Below, one piece after another: positions 7,752-16,857 of a stretch of 38,366 nt of DNA. The notes under the pieces were generated by a model. That model was given only the letters and a program-made list of their open reading frames with translations. It made no database searches and was not told the DNA's origin. The translations under genes were made by a program, and so were the position numbers. This DNA is from Terriglobia bacterium. GTDB lineage: Bacteria > Acidobacteriota > Terriglobia > Bryobacterales > Bryobacteraceae. How positions within the stretch are numbered: the first letter of the stretch is position 1; each line of letters begins with the position of its first letter. Location: positions 1 through 38,366 of the forward strand of contig JAIQFL010000074.1 of NCBI GenBank assembly GCA_020073365.1, written 5' to 3'.

Positions 7752-8172
7752 TTACCGAAGAAGGACCTTGAAGCCTTCCAGGATGAAGTGGCGGTCGTTC
7801 GTCAAGACTTCGGTGATCCCCTGGCGTCGCATCGTAGTCATGGATACGCAGTCCACCAAACTGTAACCTTTGTCGGAGCGCTGCTCATAGAAGCTTAGCC
7901 CTGCCAGGAAAGATTCCCTCGATTGGGAATGAACGGTTACAGACTCGTCGTCCAGGATTCTACGAACGACGCGAGCGGCCGCCTCCGTCAAGAACGGACC
8001 CCGCAACGCCAGGCCGTCGAGAAGTTCCGTCAGGATCTCATCGGTCGTGACCGGTCGCACCTTTCCCAGCGCCATCCGGGCGCGAATTGCCTGACTACGG
8101 CGCTGTACGGCGCTGATCGTGCGGGTGAAGGGCTGCACCCCAGTAAAGCGTATCGGCGAAGACCAGCTTCAC
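7752..8172 (-). pseudogene. VapC-like PIN-domain toxin, frameshifted
   Basis: The toxin starts at GTG 8172 (VKLVFADTLYWGAALHPHDQ), giving the first PIN acidic residue in VFADT. The frame then hits TAG at 8097-8095. The rest of the domain continues in another frame to the stop at 7752: RPVTTDEILTELLDGLA, then YSLVDCVSMTTMRRQGITEV and TNDRHF, the typical C-terminal acidic residues of a VapC ribonuclease. Removing one base around 8105-8120 restores one frame of about 140 residues. The downstream part alone (from GTG 8138) lacks the first catalytic Asp, so a functional RNase is unlikely unless recoding occurs. It pairs with the antitoxin gene immediately upstream. Confidence 0.7.
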
Positions 8173-8388
8173 GTCTTTTTCGGCGCCGTGGAGGTGGTAG
8201 TCGAGATTGGAGAAGTAGTCTCCGGGGACCTTCGCCCACTCTTGGGCCGGCGCTGATTTCCCGATAGCCGAAAGATCAGCCTCCAGCGAGCCGGGGGCGA
8301 AATCGATGGCAAGGCGAGCCAGCTTGGAAGGAGTCCCTGCGCTCGAACGTTTCAGCGCACCCCGTCGTGGTTTGGTTGCGATAGCCAT
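8095..8388 (-). CDS. VapB-like antitoxin reading through into the toxin N-terminus
   Basis: Residues 1-72 look like a small antitoxin: a basic N-terminus, then KLARLAIDFAPGSLEADLSA and a C-terminal tail DYFSNLDYHLHGAEKD. No DNA-binding domain could be assigned with certainty. No stop separates the antitoxin from the toxin: the frame runs in phase into VKLVFADTLYW and ends at 8095, giving 97 residues. In intact loci of this kind the antitoxin stop usually overlaps the toxin GTG start. Here GTGAAG would supply such a TGA in the +1 frame, so the antitoxin probably lost one base near its end. The start ATG 8388 has a weak site (AGAAACGA). Confidence 0.55.
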   Translation of the reverse strand: MAIATKPRRGALKRSSAGTPSKLARLAIDFAPGSLEADLSAIGKSAPAQEWAKVPGDYFSNLDYHLHGAEKDVKLVFADTLYWGAALHPHDQRRTAP

Positions 8389-8580
8389 TCGTTTCTGAAA
8401 TCAGTATACCGTCTAGCTGTCGCCGCTCATAGGAATGCCGACTGCCGAGACCGGTGTTTCAAGGGATAGACCTTGACTCGGGGGCGCGGCCGTCAGATCC
8501 CCGGACGCAAGCCGACTTGTCATTACTAATCCGCCCCTGGCCGACCTCCGCCCTCCACTCTGCACTACCTCAATCACCGC

Positions 8581-11100
8581 CTACTCGTGCCGGAGTGCGG
8601 AAACCGGGTTGATGCGCGAAGCCCGCCAGGCGGGCACAAAGGCCGCCAGCGCAACCACCGCGGCTAGCGTGCCCGTCGCACCGGCGTAGACCACCAGGTT
8701 CGCCGCCTGAATGCCGAATAACTGCGATTCAACGTAACGGCTCAGCACAAAAGCGGCTGCCAGCCCGATCACGATTCCCCCAGCCGCCACGCGGCCTGCA
8801 TCGAGCAGCACCATCCGCACCACATCGGCAGGCAGGGCGCCCAGCGCCATGCGGACGCCGATCTCCCCCGTGCGCCGCGCCACTGCGAATGCGATGACGC
8901 CATAAAGGCCGATGGCGGCAAGCAGCGTCGCCAGGATGCCAAACGCCGTCGATAAGCCGGCGACTACCCTGGTCGTGTACAGCGATTCGCCAATCCGCAG
9001 TTCAACCGGCTTGATTTCGGGCACAGGCAAGCCTGCATCGGCTTCTCGCACCGCCCGGCGAATGGCGGCCGCGAGGTGGGCATCGTCGCCGGTGACGCGG
9101 ACGTAAAATGCCAGGCGGGCCGGCTTCTCGCGCTGGGTGTACGGGAAAAAGATCGTGCTACCCACCGGCCGGCGCACATTGGTGCGTACGTCCGCCGTGA
9201 TACCCACGATTTCCCGATCGAGCGCCGGCGCCTTGGGACCCAGTATCCCGACGTGACGCCCAATCGGGTTCTGGCCCGCGAAGTAGCGCTTGACGAACGC
9301 CTCGTTCACCACCACAGCTTTGGGCGCCGCGGTGGTATCCCGATCGTTGAACTCGCGGCCGGCGCGCAGCGGAATCCCCAACGTGTGGAAGTAGCCGGGG
9401 CTGATCGCTTCGAGCGAGGAACTGGCGAATCCCTTGTCCGGATGATAGCCTTCCACCTGAATGCCGCTACCCCAGCCCGCGCCGCTGTAGGGACCGCCAT
9501 CGCCCGCGGCCACGCCGCCCTGCTCGGCAAGCGCGGAGAGACGCTCCAGCAGATCGTGGTAAAAGGCGGCGGCCGCGGCCGGGCCGGTGCGGATGAGCGT
9601 GGCGTCCACGGAAAACATCGACAGGTGCTTGGTGCGGAAGCCGCGGTCGGCGTTGATCAGGTTGGCGGCACTGACGCTGAAAAGCCCGGCGCCCACCACC
9701 AGCATGAGAGAGAGTGCCACCTGCGCCGTTACCAGCATGCGCCGCAACCGCGCCGAACTCCCGCGGGAAAGGACGTTGGAGGCCTGATCTTTCAAGATAC
9801 CGGCCACATCTGGCCTGGTCGCCTGCAGGGCGGGAACCAGGGCGAACAGCAGCGCGCACACCATCGACACAGCAAGCGAGTAGCCGAGCACCCGCAGGTC
9901 GAGCGAATTCGTCACCCAGCCTCCCGTGGCATCCCGCGGCAGAATGCGAAGCAACGCGGAGGTCGACCAGTGTTCCAACAGCAGGCCGGCGACCATCCCC
10001 GTTACGGCCAGTAGCACACCCTCGATCAGCAACTGCTTCACCAGCGCCCAGCGTTTCGCGCCCAAAGCCAGACGGATGGCGATTTCCCGTTGTCGCCCCG
10101 CAGCGCGCGCCACCAGCAGGCCGGCCACGTTGGCACACGCGATCAGAAGCACCAGTCCGACCATGATCATTAGCACGGTGAGCGGTTTTTCCCACCTTTC
10201 CCGCAGTTCCGTGATGCCATGTGCGGCAGGGCGCAATTCGAGGCGGCTCTTGAGCAGCGCCTCGCGCGTTTTCTGGTCGTGCGGGCCGCCACCCTGGCTC
10301 AGATCGGCTTCGCGGATGGCGTGATACACGACGTTCGTGGCCGCCTGCGCCTGAGCTTGGCTTTCGCCCGGTTTGAGGCGCGCGAAGATAGTGAGCCAGC
10401 TAAAGCTGCGGTCCTCGATGGGATTCATCGCCGGGGCAATCGCACGCTGCATGGCGATGGGGACAAAGAGGTCGGGGGATTCGCCCTGGACCAACCCGTT
10501 GAAATCGGCGCCGGCCACGCCGATCACCACGAACGGTTGGCCGTTGATCGCCACCTTCTGATTCAGGATGGCGGGATCCGCGCCGAGACGGTTCGCCCAG
10601 AATCCGTGGCTGAGTACGGCCACGGGATTGGCGCCGGGCGCGCCGTCGTCGTCCGGCACGATTACCCGGCCGAGAGCCGCGGAAGCACCCAGCGTTGGGA
10701 AGTAATTGCCAGTGACGATTTCAGCGTCAGCAGCCTGCGTGCTGGACCGCCAGGCGATCCGTACCGGCGCAATGGCACAAGCCAGAGTGCCGGCAAACGC
10801 CGGATCGCGATCGCGCAGGTCGCGGTAAAACGGGTATGGGAAAACGGACTCGGAGTTCGTCGACCAGCTCGACGAGCTGTTGCCGGGCCCGGAATAGCTG
10901 CCATGCACAGCAAACAGCCGTTCGGGGTCGGCAATCGGCAGCGAGCGAAGTACGACTTGATCCAGGAGAGAAAAAATCGCGGTATTGGCGCCGATCCCTA
11001 GAGCCAGCGATAGCACGGCGGCTGTAGTGAAGACCGGACTGCGGCGCAACGCGCGCACGCCATGCAGCAGGCCCTTCCACACAACTCCATTGTGACTCAT
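8581..11100 (-). CDS. Acidobacterial duplicated orphan permease (ADOP, MacB/FtsX fold)
   Basis: A permease of about 839 residues made of two tandem MacB/FtsX units. The first unit has the N-terminal helix RSPVFTTAAVLSLALGIGAN, a periplasmic domain, and a helix bundle with REIAIRLALGAKRWALVKQL. The second starts at MLVTAQVALSLMLVVGAGLF and ends with GEIGVRMALGALPADVVRMV and RINPVSALRHE. This duplicated, ATPase-less architecture is characteristic of Acidobacteriota. I chose ATG 11100 (MSHNGVVWKG); an in-frame start at 11154 would add 18 residues. It lacks the N-terminal helical domain found in many relatives. The gene stands alone on the minus strand. The substrate is unknown, and whether such proteins transport at all has not been settled. 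Confidence 0.9.
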   Translation of the reverse strand: MSHNGVVWKGLLHGVRALRRSPVFTTAAVLSLALGIGANTAIFSLLDQVVLRSLPIADPERLFAVHGSYSGPGNSSSSWSTNSESVFPYPFYRDLRDRDPAFAGTLACAIAPVRIAWRSSTQAADAEIVTGNYFPTLGASAALGRVIVPDDDGAPGANPVAVLSHGFWANRLGADPAILNQKVAINGQPFVVIGVAGADFNGLVQGESPDLFVPIAMQRAIAPAMNPIEDRSFSWLTIFARLKPGESQAQAQAATNVVYHAIREADLSQGGGPHDQKTREALLKSRLELRPAAHGITELRERWEKPLTVLMIMVGLVLLIACANVAGLLVARAAGRQREIAIRLALGAKRWALVKQLLIEGVLLAVTGMVAGLLLEHWSTSALLRILPRDATGGWVTNSLDLRVLGYSLAVSMVCALLFALVPALQATRPDVAGILKDQASNVLSRGSSARLRRMLVTAQVALSLMLVVGAGLFSVSAANLINADRGFRTKHLSMFSVDATLIRTGPAAAAAFYHDLLERLSALAEQGGVAAGDGGPYSGAGWGSGIQVEGYHPDKGFASSSLEAISPGYFHTLGIPLRAGREFNDRDTTAAPKAVVVNEAFVKRYFAGQNPIGRHVGILGPKAPALDREIVGITADVRTNVRRPVGSTIFFPYTQREKPARLAFYVRVTGDDAHLAAAIRRAVREADAGLPVPEIKPVELRIGESLYTTRVVAGLSTAFGILATLLAAIGLYGVIAFAVARRTGEIGVRMALGALPADVVRMVLLDAGRVAAGGIVIGLAAAFVLSRYVESQLFGIQAANLVVYAGATGTLAAVVALAAFVPAWRASRINPVSALRHE

Positions 11101-11259
11101 CGGGAATTGCGCGGCCACCTCGCGGGCTGGCGGATCAAAGCCTCGGTCCAGCAAAATATCACGCCAGCAGGCGATACTGAGTCTTTGGGTTTATCGGCTT
11201 TGGTGGTGTCTCTGTTTCAAGGGCGTTGGTTCCAAAGGAGAAGTGTCGAGGTGCCCCGC

Positions 11260-12138
11260 ATGTCAAAGCTCCAACCGAAGATCTTTACCATGGGCATCTG
11301 TATCATTCGCGTCACTGAGAAACTCGCCTGCCCGCCCTCCCTTCTGGCGCTGATGCTGAGCACTGCACCGCATCCGCTCCCGGCGCAAGCACCCGGCGGA
11401 CCGGCAACACCCAAACCCGTCGTGCCGGAATGGGCGCAGCCGGGTTCCGCCACGCACGTCCAGGTAGCGCCACCGTCGGATTTTCACAGGCCCAGCAAGA
11501 ATTTCGATACACCGATCGGCATATTTGAAGGCCAGTCCGACATTGGAAGCGCCTTGGTACCGGGCAGTGCCAGCTACGACGCCAGCACGAAGCAGTACAC
11601 CATCAACTCCGCTGGCTACAACGTCTGGTACACACGCGACGAGTTCCGTTATCTCTGGAAGAAGATGTCTGGCGACATTTCACTCGCCGCCGACGTCACG
11701 TACCCGGACCCGAACGGCTACGGGGACCGCAAGGCAGTCCTCGTTATTCGCCAGGACCTCGATGACGACTCCAAAGAGGCCATCACCGCCGTGCACGGTC
11801 TCGGCATGATCCATCTGGCGCAGCGTCCTGAGAAAGGCGTGCGCATCAAGGATATGGAGTATCGCATCGGGGGCCGCGGCCGTCCCGGCGGCGCCAGCCC
11901 TGACAGTCTCGTCAACGTCGTGGCCAAGCGCATTGGCATCGAAAAGCACGGCAACTCCTTCGCGCTCTTCGTCAGTGTGGAAGGCGAACCCATGCACCAG
12001 TTCGGCCCACCCATCAACCTGCACATCGACGGGCCCTTCTTCGTTGGCATCGGCTTCTGCTCGCATCTGCCAGACAAGTCCGATAACGCCGTGCTGTCCG
12101 ACGTCATTCTTGAGAACTCCGCCGGCAAGGTCCACTAA
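11260..12138 (+). CDS. Secreted beta-sandwich-like protein (TolB/DUF1349-like annotation class)
   Basis: About 292 residues from ATG 11260. GAGG lies eight bases upstream, and GTG 11251 with AAGGAG at about 11235 is an alternative. A stretched N-terminus with a hydrophobic core (SLLALMLSTAPHPLPAQA) looks like a signal peptide. The mature part begins with a proline-rich linker and then a compact beta-rich domain: GIFEGQSDIGSALVPGSASY, DGRKAVLVIRQDLDDDS-like strands, and GPPINLHIDGPFFVGIGFCSH. The pattern resembles concanavalin-like/DUF1349-type domains that acidobacterial genomes often label TolB-like. I infer an extracytoplasmic carbohydrate- or protein-binding role with low certainty. It is divergent from the orphan permease, with about 150 bases between. 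Confidence 0.75.
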   Translation: MSKLQPKIFTMGICIIRVTEKLACPPSLLALMLSTAPHPLPAQAPGGPATPKPVVPEWAQPGSATHVQVAPPSDFHRPSKNFDTPIGIFEGQSDIGSALVPGSASYDASTKQYTINSAGYNVWYTRDEFRYLWKKMSGDISLAADVTYPDPNGYGDRKAVLVIRQDLDDDSKEAITAVHGLGMIHLAQRPEKGVRIKDMEYRIGGRGRPGGASPDSLVNVVAKRIGIEKHGNSFALFVSVEGEPMHQFGPPINLHIDGPFFVGIGFCSHLPDKSDNAVLSDVILENSAGKVH

Positions 12139-12382
12139 CCCGCCGGTAGTCGCGCAGCCTTTAGCAACCATCGCCCCTGCGCGTCCATCAGGGCGAGCCA
12201 TCAGGTGTTTGGATGTCCCAACGTTCTGCCGTTGCGAGACACCCCTGAAGGTTATCCGGTAAACGGTCACGGCGGCAGGTAAAATGTTTTGCACGCATTT
12301 TCAACGTGCCAGCCCCCGAAAGCCCAACATCAAGATGTTGGCCCGATACAATACGGGTGTAAGAACGCGGACGCCGCCCCTG

Positions 12383-12402
12383 TCCGTTTTCGTTTATGAT
12401 CG
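12383..12402. repeat. Dispersed intergenic repeat, copy 2
   Basis: The 20-mer GTCCGTTTTCGTTTATGATC differs at one position from 6627-6646. The preceding 15 bases are also similar (11 of 15). Confidence 0.5.
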
Positions 12403-12470
12403 GTACCCATACTTCAATGCCATTCTCCCGACAGGCCTGCTTCCCGGACGCTCACGCCATTCCAAGCCCG

Positions 12471-12680
12471 AAATTGGCTTCGTTTCGTCGAGATGGAATT
12501 CCGAGCCGAACGCCCTCCTTCGCGATCGCGCCTCCCCACGTGGCGGAATTGGGTTCGTTCCGCGAAACCCAACTCCTTTGTTTCCAGCCACTCAGCCATC
12601 AAAATGGGTTCGTTTCGTATTTTCTCCCGGAGTCATTTATCTCCACCCCGGTACACCCGCAATTGGGTTCGTTTCGTCAG
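12471..12680 (+). repeat. Four direct copies of AATTGGGTTCGTTTCG-like motif
   Basis: Copies begin at 12472 (AATTGGCTTCGTTTCG), 12547 (AATTGGGTTCGTTCCG), 12602 (AAATGGGTTCGTTTCG) and 12661 (AATTGGGTTCGTTTCG), with steps of 75, 55 and 59 bases. The second copy is followed at once by CGAAACCC, making a hairpin GGGTTCG...CGAAACCC. The intervening sequence is not conserved. Confidence 0.65.
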
Positions 12681-12687
12681 CCTCCAA

Positions 12688-12732
12688 GCCCCCGGCCCCT
12701 GGCCCCTGGCCCCTGGCCCCGTCCCCCTGGCC
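12688..12732. repeat. CCCCTGG microsatellite tract
   Basis: Tandem units of GGCCCCT are repeated about four times, followed by CCCCGTCCCCCTGG. This is a simple-sequence tract that is prone to slippage. Confidence 0.7.
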
Positions 12733-12789
12733 GCCCACCGCTAATTCCCCCCTCCCCTCCACGTCCCTACAGTGGAAGAGCCTGATAGG

Positions 12790-13347
12790 ATGAAAGCGTT
12801 AATGGCGGCCCCCATGGAATCGGCCAACTTGTCCGCGACGGATCTGGAACGGATCTTTCGCGAAAACCACGCGATGGTGTTCCGGGCGGCCTACCGCGTC
12901 ACCGGCAACGTCAACGATGCCGAGGATGTTATGCAAACCGTCTTTCTGAGGATGCTCAAGCGCGATCCCGGCGCCGATCCGGTGGGCAACATGGCGAGCT
13001 TTCTGCACCGCTCCGCCGTCAATGCCGCCCTGGACCTGGTCCGCACGCGCCAGAACATCCGCAACATCCCGCTGGATGAACTGGAGCCGGTGCTCGCCGA
13101 GCCCGCCCATCGCAGTCCGGAGCGCGCCCAGTCTTCGGGCGAGATCCGCGACTGGCTGCGCGGCGCCCTGGCCAGGCTCAATCCGAGGATCGCCGAAATG
13201 TTCATGCTCCGGTTCTTCGATGGAAAAGAGAATCCCGAAATCGCGCGTCTGCTCAACACCACCCCCGGAACGGTTGCGGTGACCCTGTCCCGTACGCGCG
13301 ACCGTCTGGAAAAAGAGTTCCGAGCCTATCAGGGAGGAGTCGCATGA
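12790..13347 (+). CDS. ECF-type RNA polymerase sigma factor
   Basis: A 185-residue extracytoplasmic-function sigma-70 factor. Region 2 is at about residues 18-60 (LERIFRENHAMVFRAAYRVT, then DAEDVMQTVFLRMLKR). Region 4 is at about 125-180 (RIAEMFMLRFFDGKENPEIA, then TTPGTVAVTLSRTRDRLEKEF, a helix-turn-helix for -35 recognition). ATG 12790 has GGAAGAG nine bases before it; a GTG at 12772 lacks such a site. The last codons overlap the next gene (ATGA), coupling it to its presumed anti-sigma factor. It is probably held at the membrane until released and then directs transcription of this operon and others. Confidence 0.92.
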   Translation: MKALMAAPMESANLSATDLERIFRENHAMVFRAAYRVTGNVNDAEDVMQTVFLRMLKRDPGADPVGNMASFLHRSAVNAALDLVRTRQNIRNIPLDELEPVLAEPAHRSPERAQSSGEIRDWLRGALARLNPRIAEMFMLRFFDGKENPEIARLLNTTPGTVAVTLSRTRDRLEKEFRAYQGGVA

Positions 13348-15920
13348 CACCCACCGAAAACAATCCCGCCGAATTCAATCCTATGGATCCTGCCCTGGAG
13401 CGAGCCATGTCCGAAATTCGCGACGAAGCCCCCGATTCCGCGGTCATCGACGCCGCCGCCGCCCGCGTCTGGGCGAGGCTGGCCGAAGCGGTTCAACCCA
13501 CCGCCTCGCACATCCGCGGTTGCGCCGATTTTCAAGCCCTGCTCCCCGACTTCCGCGCCGGCCGCCTTCCCGAAGCCCGCACCACCCTGTTGAAGGACCA
13601 CCTCCACCAGTGCGTGGTCTGCCGTAAGATCTATGAAGGCAAAGTAGTTCCCATGCCTGTCCTGCGTACGCGGCGGGTCTCGTATCCCGTCCGCTGGGCT
13701 GCCGCGGCGGTAGTGGTGGTGGCCGCGGGAATGTCCGTCTGGATCGCGGTCGATCAGTACGGGACTCGCACGGGCCACGCCATTGTTCAGACCGTCAACG
13801 GCACCCTGTACGAAGTCTCCGCCGCGGGCATTCGCCCCATCTTGGCCGGCCAGGATCTGCCGGACGGCATCGAGCTCCGCACCGCCCCGAATTCCGACGC
13901 CATGCTGCTGCTGCGCGATGGCTCGGTGGTGGAATTGCGCGAGCGTTCCGGCATGTCCACTTCGCAGACTGCCAGCGATCTGACCGTTCGCCTGGCGCGC
14001 GGCAGCGTCATCGTGCAGGCCGCCAGGCGCCGCACGGGCCACCTCTATGTGGCCACCGCCGATTGCCGGGTGGCCGTCACGGGAACGGTCTTCAGCGTGA
14101 GCTCCGGCGTGAAGGGCTCGCGCGTCTCCGTGATTCAGGGTGAAGTGCGCGTCTCCCAGGACAACCAGGAGAAGATCCTGCACCCGGGGGAGCAGGCCGT
14201 CACCAGCAGCAGCCTGGAGCCGGTTTCCGTGAAGGACGACATTTCCTGGAGCCGCAACCGCGAGCGCCTAGTCCAGCAGTTGGCCGCGCTCTCGATCAGC
14301 CTCCAGCAGATCCATCTTCCCGCGCTACGCTACTCCAGCCGCTTGCTGGGCCGCTTGCCCGCATCCACCGTCTTCTTCGTCAGTATTCCGAACCTCTCTC
14401 AGTATCTGGGTGAGGCGCAGTCCGTACTCCACCAGAAAATGTCGGAGAGCCCTGAGCTGAGCGCATGGTGGGCCGGCCGTGGCCTGAACGTGGAGCCGGT
14501 GATCGAGAAACTGCGCGCCGCCAGCGAATACCTGGGCGACGAAATCCTCATCGTAGGCGCAGGCGCCTCCGAGGGCATGCATGGCCCGGTGTTCCTGGCG
14601 GAAACCAGGCGTGACGGATTCCCCGAGTTCCTGAAGAACCAGGGCCTGGGCCTCACCGTCGAAATACGTCCCGGCCTCGCCCTGTTCGGGCCCGTGCCGG
14701 CCGCCGTGAAGGGGCTGGCCGACTCGCTCGATGCGCCGGACGGTTTCCAGACCACGCCCTTCTATGCGCGCGTCGCCGAATCCTACCGCGATGGCGCGGG
14801 CCTGCTGTTGGCCGCCGATCTCTCGCGCATGTCGAACCAGCCCTTCCATGCGGCCCCGCTCATGGCCAACCCGAATGCCCCGGCCCCCAACGCGGCAGTC
14901 CCCAATAGAATGGCCGCCCTCGCGCCAGGTGGCCGGTACTTCATCGGCGAGGAGAAGGAAGTCAACGGCCAGTTGAAGGCCGCCGCCAGCCTGGAGTTCG
15001 ATGGCCCGAGGACCGGAATCGCGGCTCTGCTCGCCGAGCCCGCGCCCATGGGCTCGCTCGACTATGTGTCTCCGGATGCCACCCTCGTCACGGCATTCGC
15101 AGTCAAGAACTCGTCCGCCATTGTGGACCAGGTGATGGGGCTGATGGACAACCTGCCCATGGTGACCAGCAAGACCCGCGCCGACGTGCACCAACAGACC
15201 GGCCAGGACGTGCGCAAGGACGTGGCTGCCAGCCTGGGCGGCGAATTCTCGCTGTCGCTCGATGGCCCGCTCTTCCCGGTTCCCTCCTGGAAGCTCGTCA
15301 CCGAAATCTACGATCCCGCCCGTCTCCAAACCACCTTGCAGAAGCTGATCGAGGCGCATGACCAGGACGCTGCCAAATCCGGCGACAAGCCGCTCCGCAC
15401 CTCCCTGGAGACCCTGGAGGGCCATACCTATTACATGATCGCCAGCGGTGACGGCAACCCCTTGACCGAACTGCACTACACCTTTGCCGACGGATATTTG
15501 ATCGCGGGGCCCAGCCGTGCCCTGGTGAGCCGCGCGCTCCAGATCAAGATGGCCGGCACATCGATCACCCACTCGGCCCAGTTCATCGCCATGACGCCGC
15601 GCGACCATCACGCGCACTTTTCCGCCTTGATCTACGAGAAGCTGGGCACCACGCTGGCGCCCCTGGCCAGTCTGTTGGGCGCATTTGCTCCCGCCGGCGG
15701 CGGTATTCCCCAAGGCGCAATGCAGAATCTCGGCAACATCAAGCCCATGATGATCGCCGCCTACGGCGAGCCCGATCGGATCACCATTGCGGGCGCCGGC
15801 GATCTGAGCAGCGGAATGTCCAACCTCATGGGCGGAAACCTGTTGGGAGCTATGGTGGGCAACGCCGTGCCCTTCACACATTTCCAGGGAACACAGCGGC
15901 GTCAACCTGCGTTTAAATAG
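13344..15920 (+). CDS. Membrane anti-sigma/FecR-domain protein with large periplasmic region
   Basis: An 858-residue protein. Its cytoplasmic N-terminus carries a zinc-finger anti-sigma motif Hx3Cx2C (His86, Cys90, Cys93 in DHLHQCVVCRK). One transmembrane helix follows at about 118-136 (AAAAVVVVAAGMSVWIAV). A FecR-like domain lies at about 170-285 (DGSVVELRERSG, VTGTVFSVSSGVKGSRVSVI, GEQAVTSS). The remaining ~550 residues form an extracytoplasmic region resembling DUF3352-type proteins, which I cannot assign a function. The gene overlaps the sigma-factor gene by four bases. Inference: it binds and inhibits the sigma factor and senses an envelope signal through FecR and the large C-terminal domain. 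The length is far above the 300-400 residues of ordinary FecR proteins. Confidence 0.85.
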   Translation: MTPTENNPAEFNPMDPALERAMSEIRDEAPDSAVIDAAAARVWARLAEAVQPTASHIRGCADFQALLPDFRAGRLPEARTTLLKDHLHQCVVCRKIYEGKVVPMPVLRTRRVSYPVRWAAAAVVVVAAGMSVWIAVDQYGTRTGHAIVQTVNGTLYEVSAAGIRPILAGQDLPDGIELRTAPNSDAMLLLRDGSVVELRERSGMSTSQTASDLTVRLARGSVIVQAARRRTGHLYVATADCRVAVTGTVFSVSSGVKGSRVSVIQGEVRVSQDNQEKILHPGEQAVTSSSLEPVSVKDDISWSRNRERLVQQLAALSISLQQIHLPALRYSSRLLGRLPASTVFFVSIPNLSQYLGEAQSVLHQKMSESPELSAWWAGRGLNVEPVIEKLRAASEYLGDEILIVGAGASEGMHGPVFLAETRRDGFPEFLKNQGLGLTVEIRPGLALFGPVPAAVKGLADSLDAPDGFQTTPFYARVAESYRDGAGLLLAADLSRMSNQPFHAAPLMANPNAPAPNAAVPNRMAALAPGGRYFIGEEKEVNGQLKAAASLEFDGPRTGIAALLAEPAPMGSLDYVSPDATLVTAFAVKNSSAIVDQVMGLMDNLPMVTSKTRADVHQQTGQDVRKDVAASLGGEFSLSLDGPLFPVPSWKLVTEIYDPARLQTTLQKLIEAHDQDAAKSGDKPLRTSLETLEGHTYYMIASGDGNPLTELHYTFADGYLIAGPSRALVSRALQIKMAGTSITHSAQFIAMTPRDHHAHFSALIYEKLGTTLAPLASLLGAFAPAGGGIPQGAMQNLGNIKPMMIAAYGEPDRITIAGAGDLSSGMSNLMGGNLLGAMVGNAVPFTHFQGTQRRQPAFK

Positions 15921-15924
15921 GTTA

Positions 15925-16857
15925 ATGGAATCGGTTATCGAGTTGGACGGCCTGGAAGTGCGCTTCGGCAAGCGCGCCATCCTCAAGAACCTGAAAGCCT
16001 CGCTGACCGGGCGATCCATCGGGCTGCTGGGGCCGAACGGGGCCGGGAAGTCCACCCTTCTCAACACCCTGCTCGGGTTTCACAAGCCCTACTCGGGGAC
16101 GGCGCGCATTCTGGGCCGCGATATCCGGACCCACGCGCGCCAGGTGCGCAGCCTCATCGGCTACATGCCCGAGAACGATTCCTTCATCGCCTCCATGACC
16201 GGCGTCCGCTTTGTCCGGCTGATGGCCGAACTGGCGGGCCTGCCGCGCGAGCACGCCCTGGAGCGCGCGCATGAAGCGTTCTTCTATGTCGGGTTGGGAG
16301 AGGTCCGCTACCGCACCCTGGGCACCTATTCCCTGGGCATGAAGCAGTCGGCCAAACTGGCGCAGGCCATCGCCCACGGCCCCAAGATCCTGTTTCTGGA
16401 TGAGCCCACCAACGGGCTCGATCCGCCCGCGCGGACGCGCATGATCCAGCTCATTCAGGAGATCCGCGACCGCGGCGACCTGCACCTCATCCTCTCCTCG
16501 CACCTGCTGCGCGATGTGGAAGAGTGCTGCGACGAGGTGCTCATCCTCAAAGACGGCAACATCGCGGCCTTCTGCAACCTGGAGGAGGAGCGCCGCTCCA
16601 ACCGCCGCTTCCTGGAAATCGAGACGCGCGGCGGGGTGAACGGGTCGTTCCTGGCCACCATGGAGAGGCTGGGCTGCGAGACCGCTCCCGGCGCACAGGG
16701 GCGCATCAAGCTGATTCTGCCGGACGGCCTGGAAGTCCGCCGCCTCTACGAGGTTGCCGCCGAGCAGGACGTACAGATCCGCCGTTTGAGCCACAAGCGC
16801 GATTCGCTCGAGGATATCTTCCTCAAAGCCATGGAGACTGCCGATGGCCGTTTATAA
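15925..16857 (+). CDS. ABC transporter ATP-binding protein (pair 1)
   Basis: A 310-residue ATPase. Walker A is GPNGAGKST (residues 36-44), the signature is YSLGMKQ in place of LSGGQ, Walker B is ILFLDEPTNGLD, and the switch histidine is in LSSHLL. The Q-loop position reads YMPEND, with Glu where Gln is usual, as in several CcmA/DRA-type ATPases. A C-terminal extension (about 220-310) is typical of ABC-2 exporters. It begins four bases after the FecR gene's stop and overlaps the next permease gene by 14 bases. It powers the permease encoded next. Confidence 0.93.
   Translation: MESVIELDGLEVRFGKRAILKNLKASLTGRSIGLLGPNGAGKSTLLNTLLGFHKPYSGTARILGRDIRTHARQVRSLIGYMPENDSFIASMTGVRFVRLMAELAGLPREHALERAHEAFFYVGLGEVRYRTLGTYSLGMKQSAKLAQAIAHGPKILFLDEPTNGLDPPARTRMIQLIQEIRDRGDLHLILSSHLLRDVEECCDEVLILKDGNIAAFCNLEEERRSNRRFLEIETRGGVNGSFLATMERLGCETAPGAQGRIKLILPDGLEVRRLYEVAAEQDVQIRRLSHKRDSLEDIFLKAMETADGRL

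Larger units (their letters stand above)
12139..12789. other. 650-bp intergenic region with several repeat types
   Basis: No convincing gene is present; the open frames here are low-complexity translations of repeats. From left to right the region holds a small hairpin GCACG...CGTGC (12291-12309), the second copy of a dispersed repeat (12383-12402), four copies of a short motif (12471-12680), and a (CCTGGCC)n-like tract (about 12690-12730). The sigma-factor promoter should lie near its right end, but I could not pick one with confidence. Confidence 0.6.

Noticed and set aside
12471..12680. CRISPR-like appearance of the four spaced repeats
   Set aside because: Repeats are only about 16 bases, diverged, unevenly spaced, and no cas gene is near.
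12284..12793. Open frames of about 130-170 codons in the gap before the sigma-factor gene
   Set aside because: They translate repeats and a CCCCTGG tract into Pro/Leu/Ala-rich sequence without ribosome-binding sites or domains.
13128..13145. An 18-base identity (CCAGTCTTCGGGCGAGAT) with 6591-6608
   Set aside because: It falls inside well-conserved sigma-factor coding sequence and does not extend, so I treat it as coincidence, although a genome-wide count of the 18-mer would settle it.
14325..16067. A 580-codon open frame on the minus strand opposite the FecR and ABC genes
   Set aside because: Its protein has no recognisable domain and it is antisense to two well-supported genes; long antisense frames are expected at this GC content.
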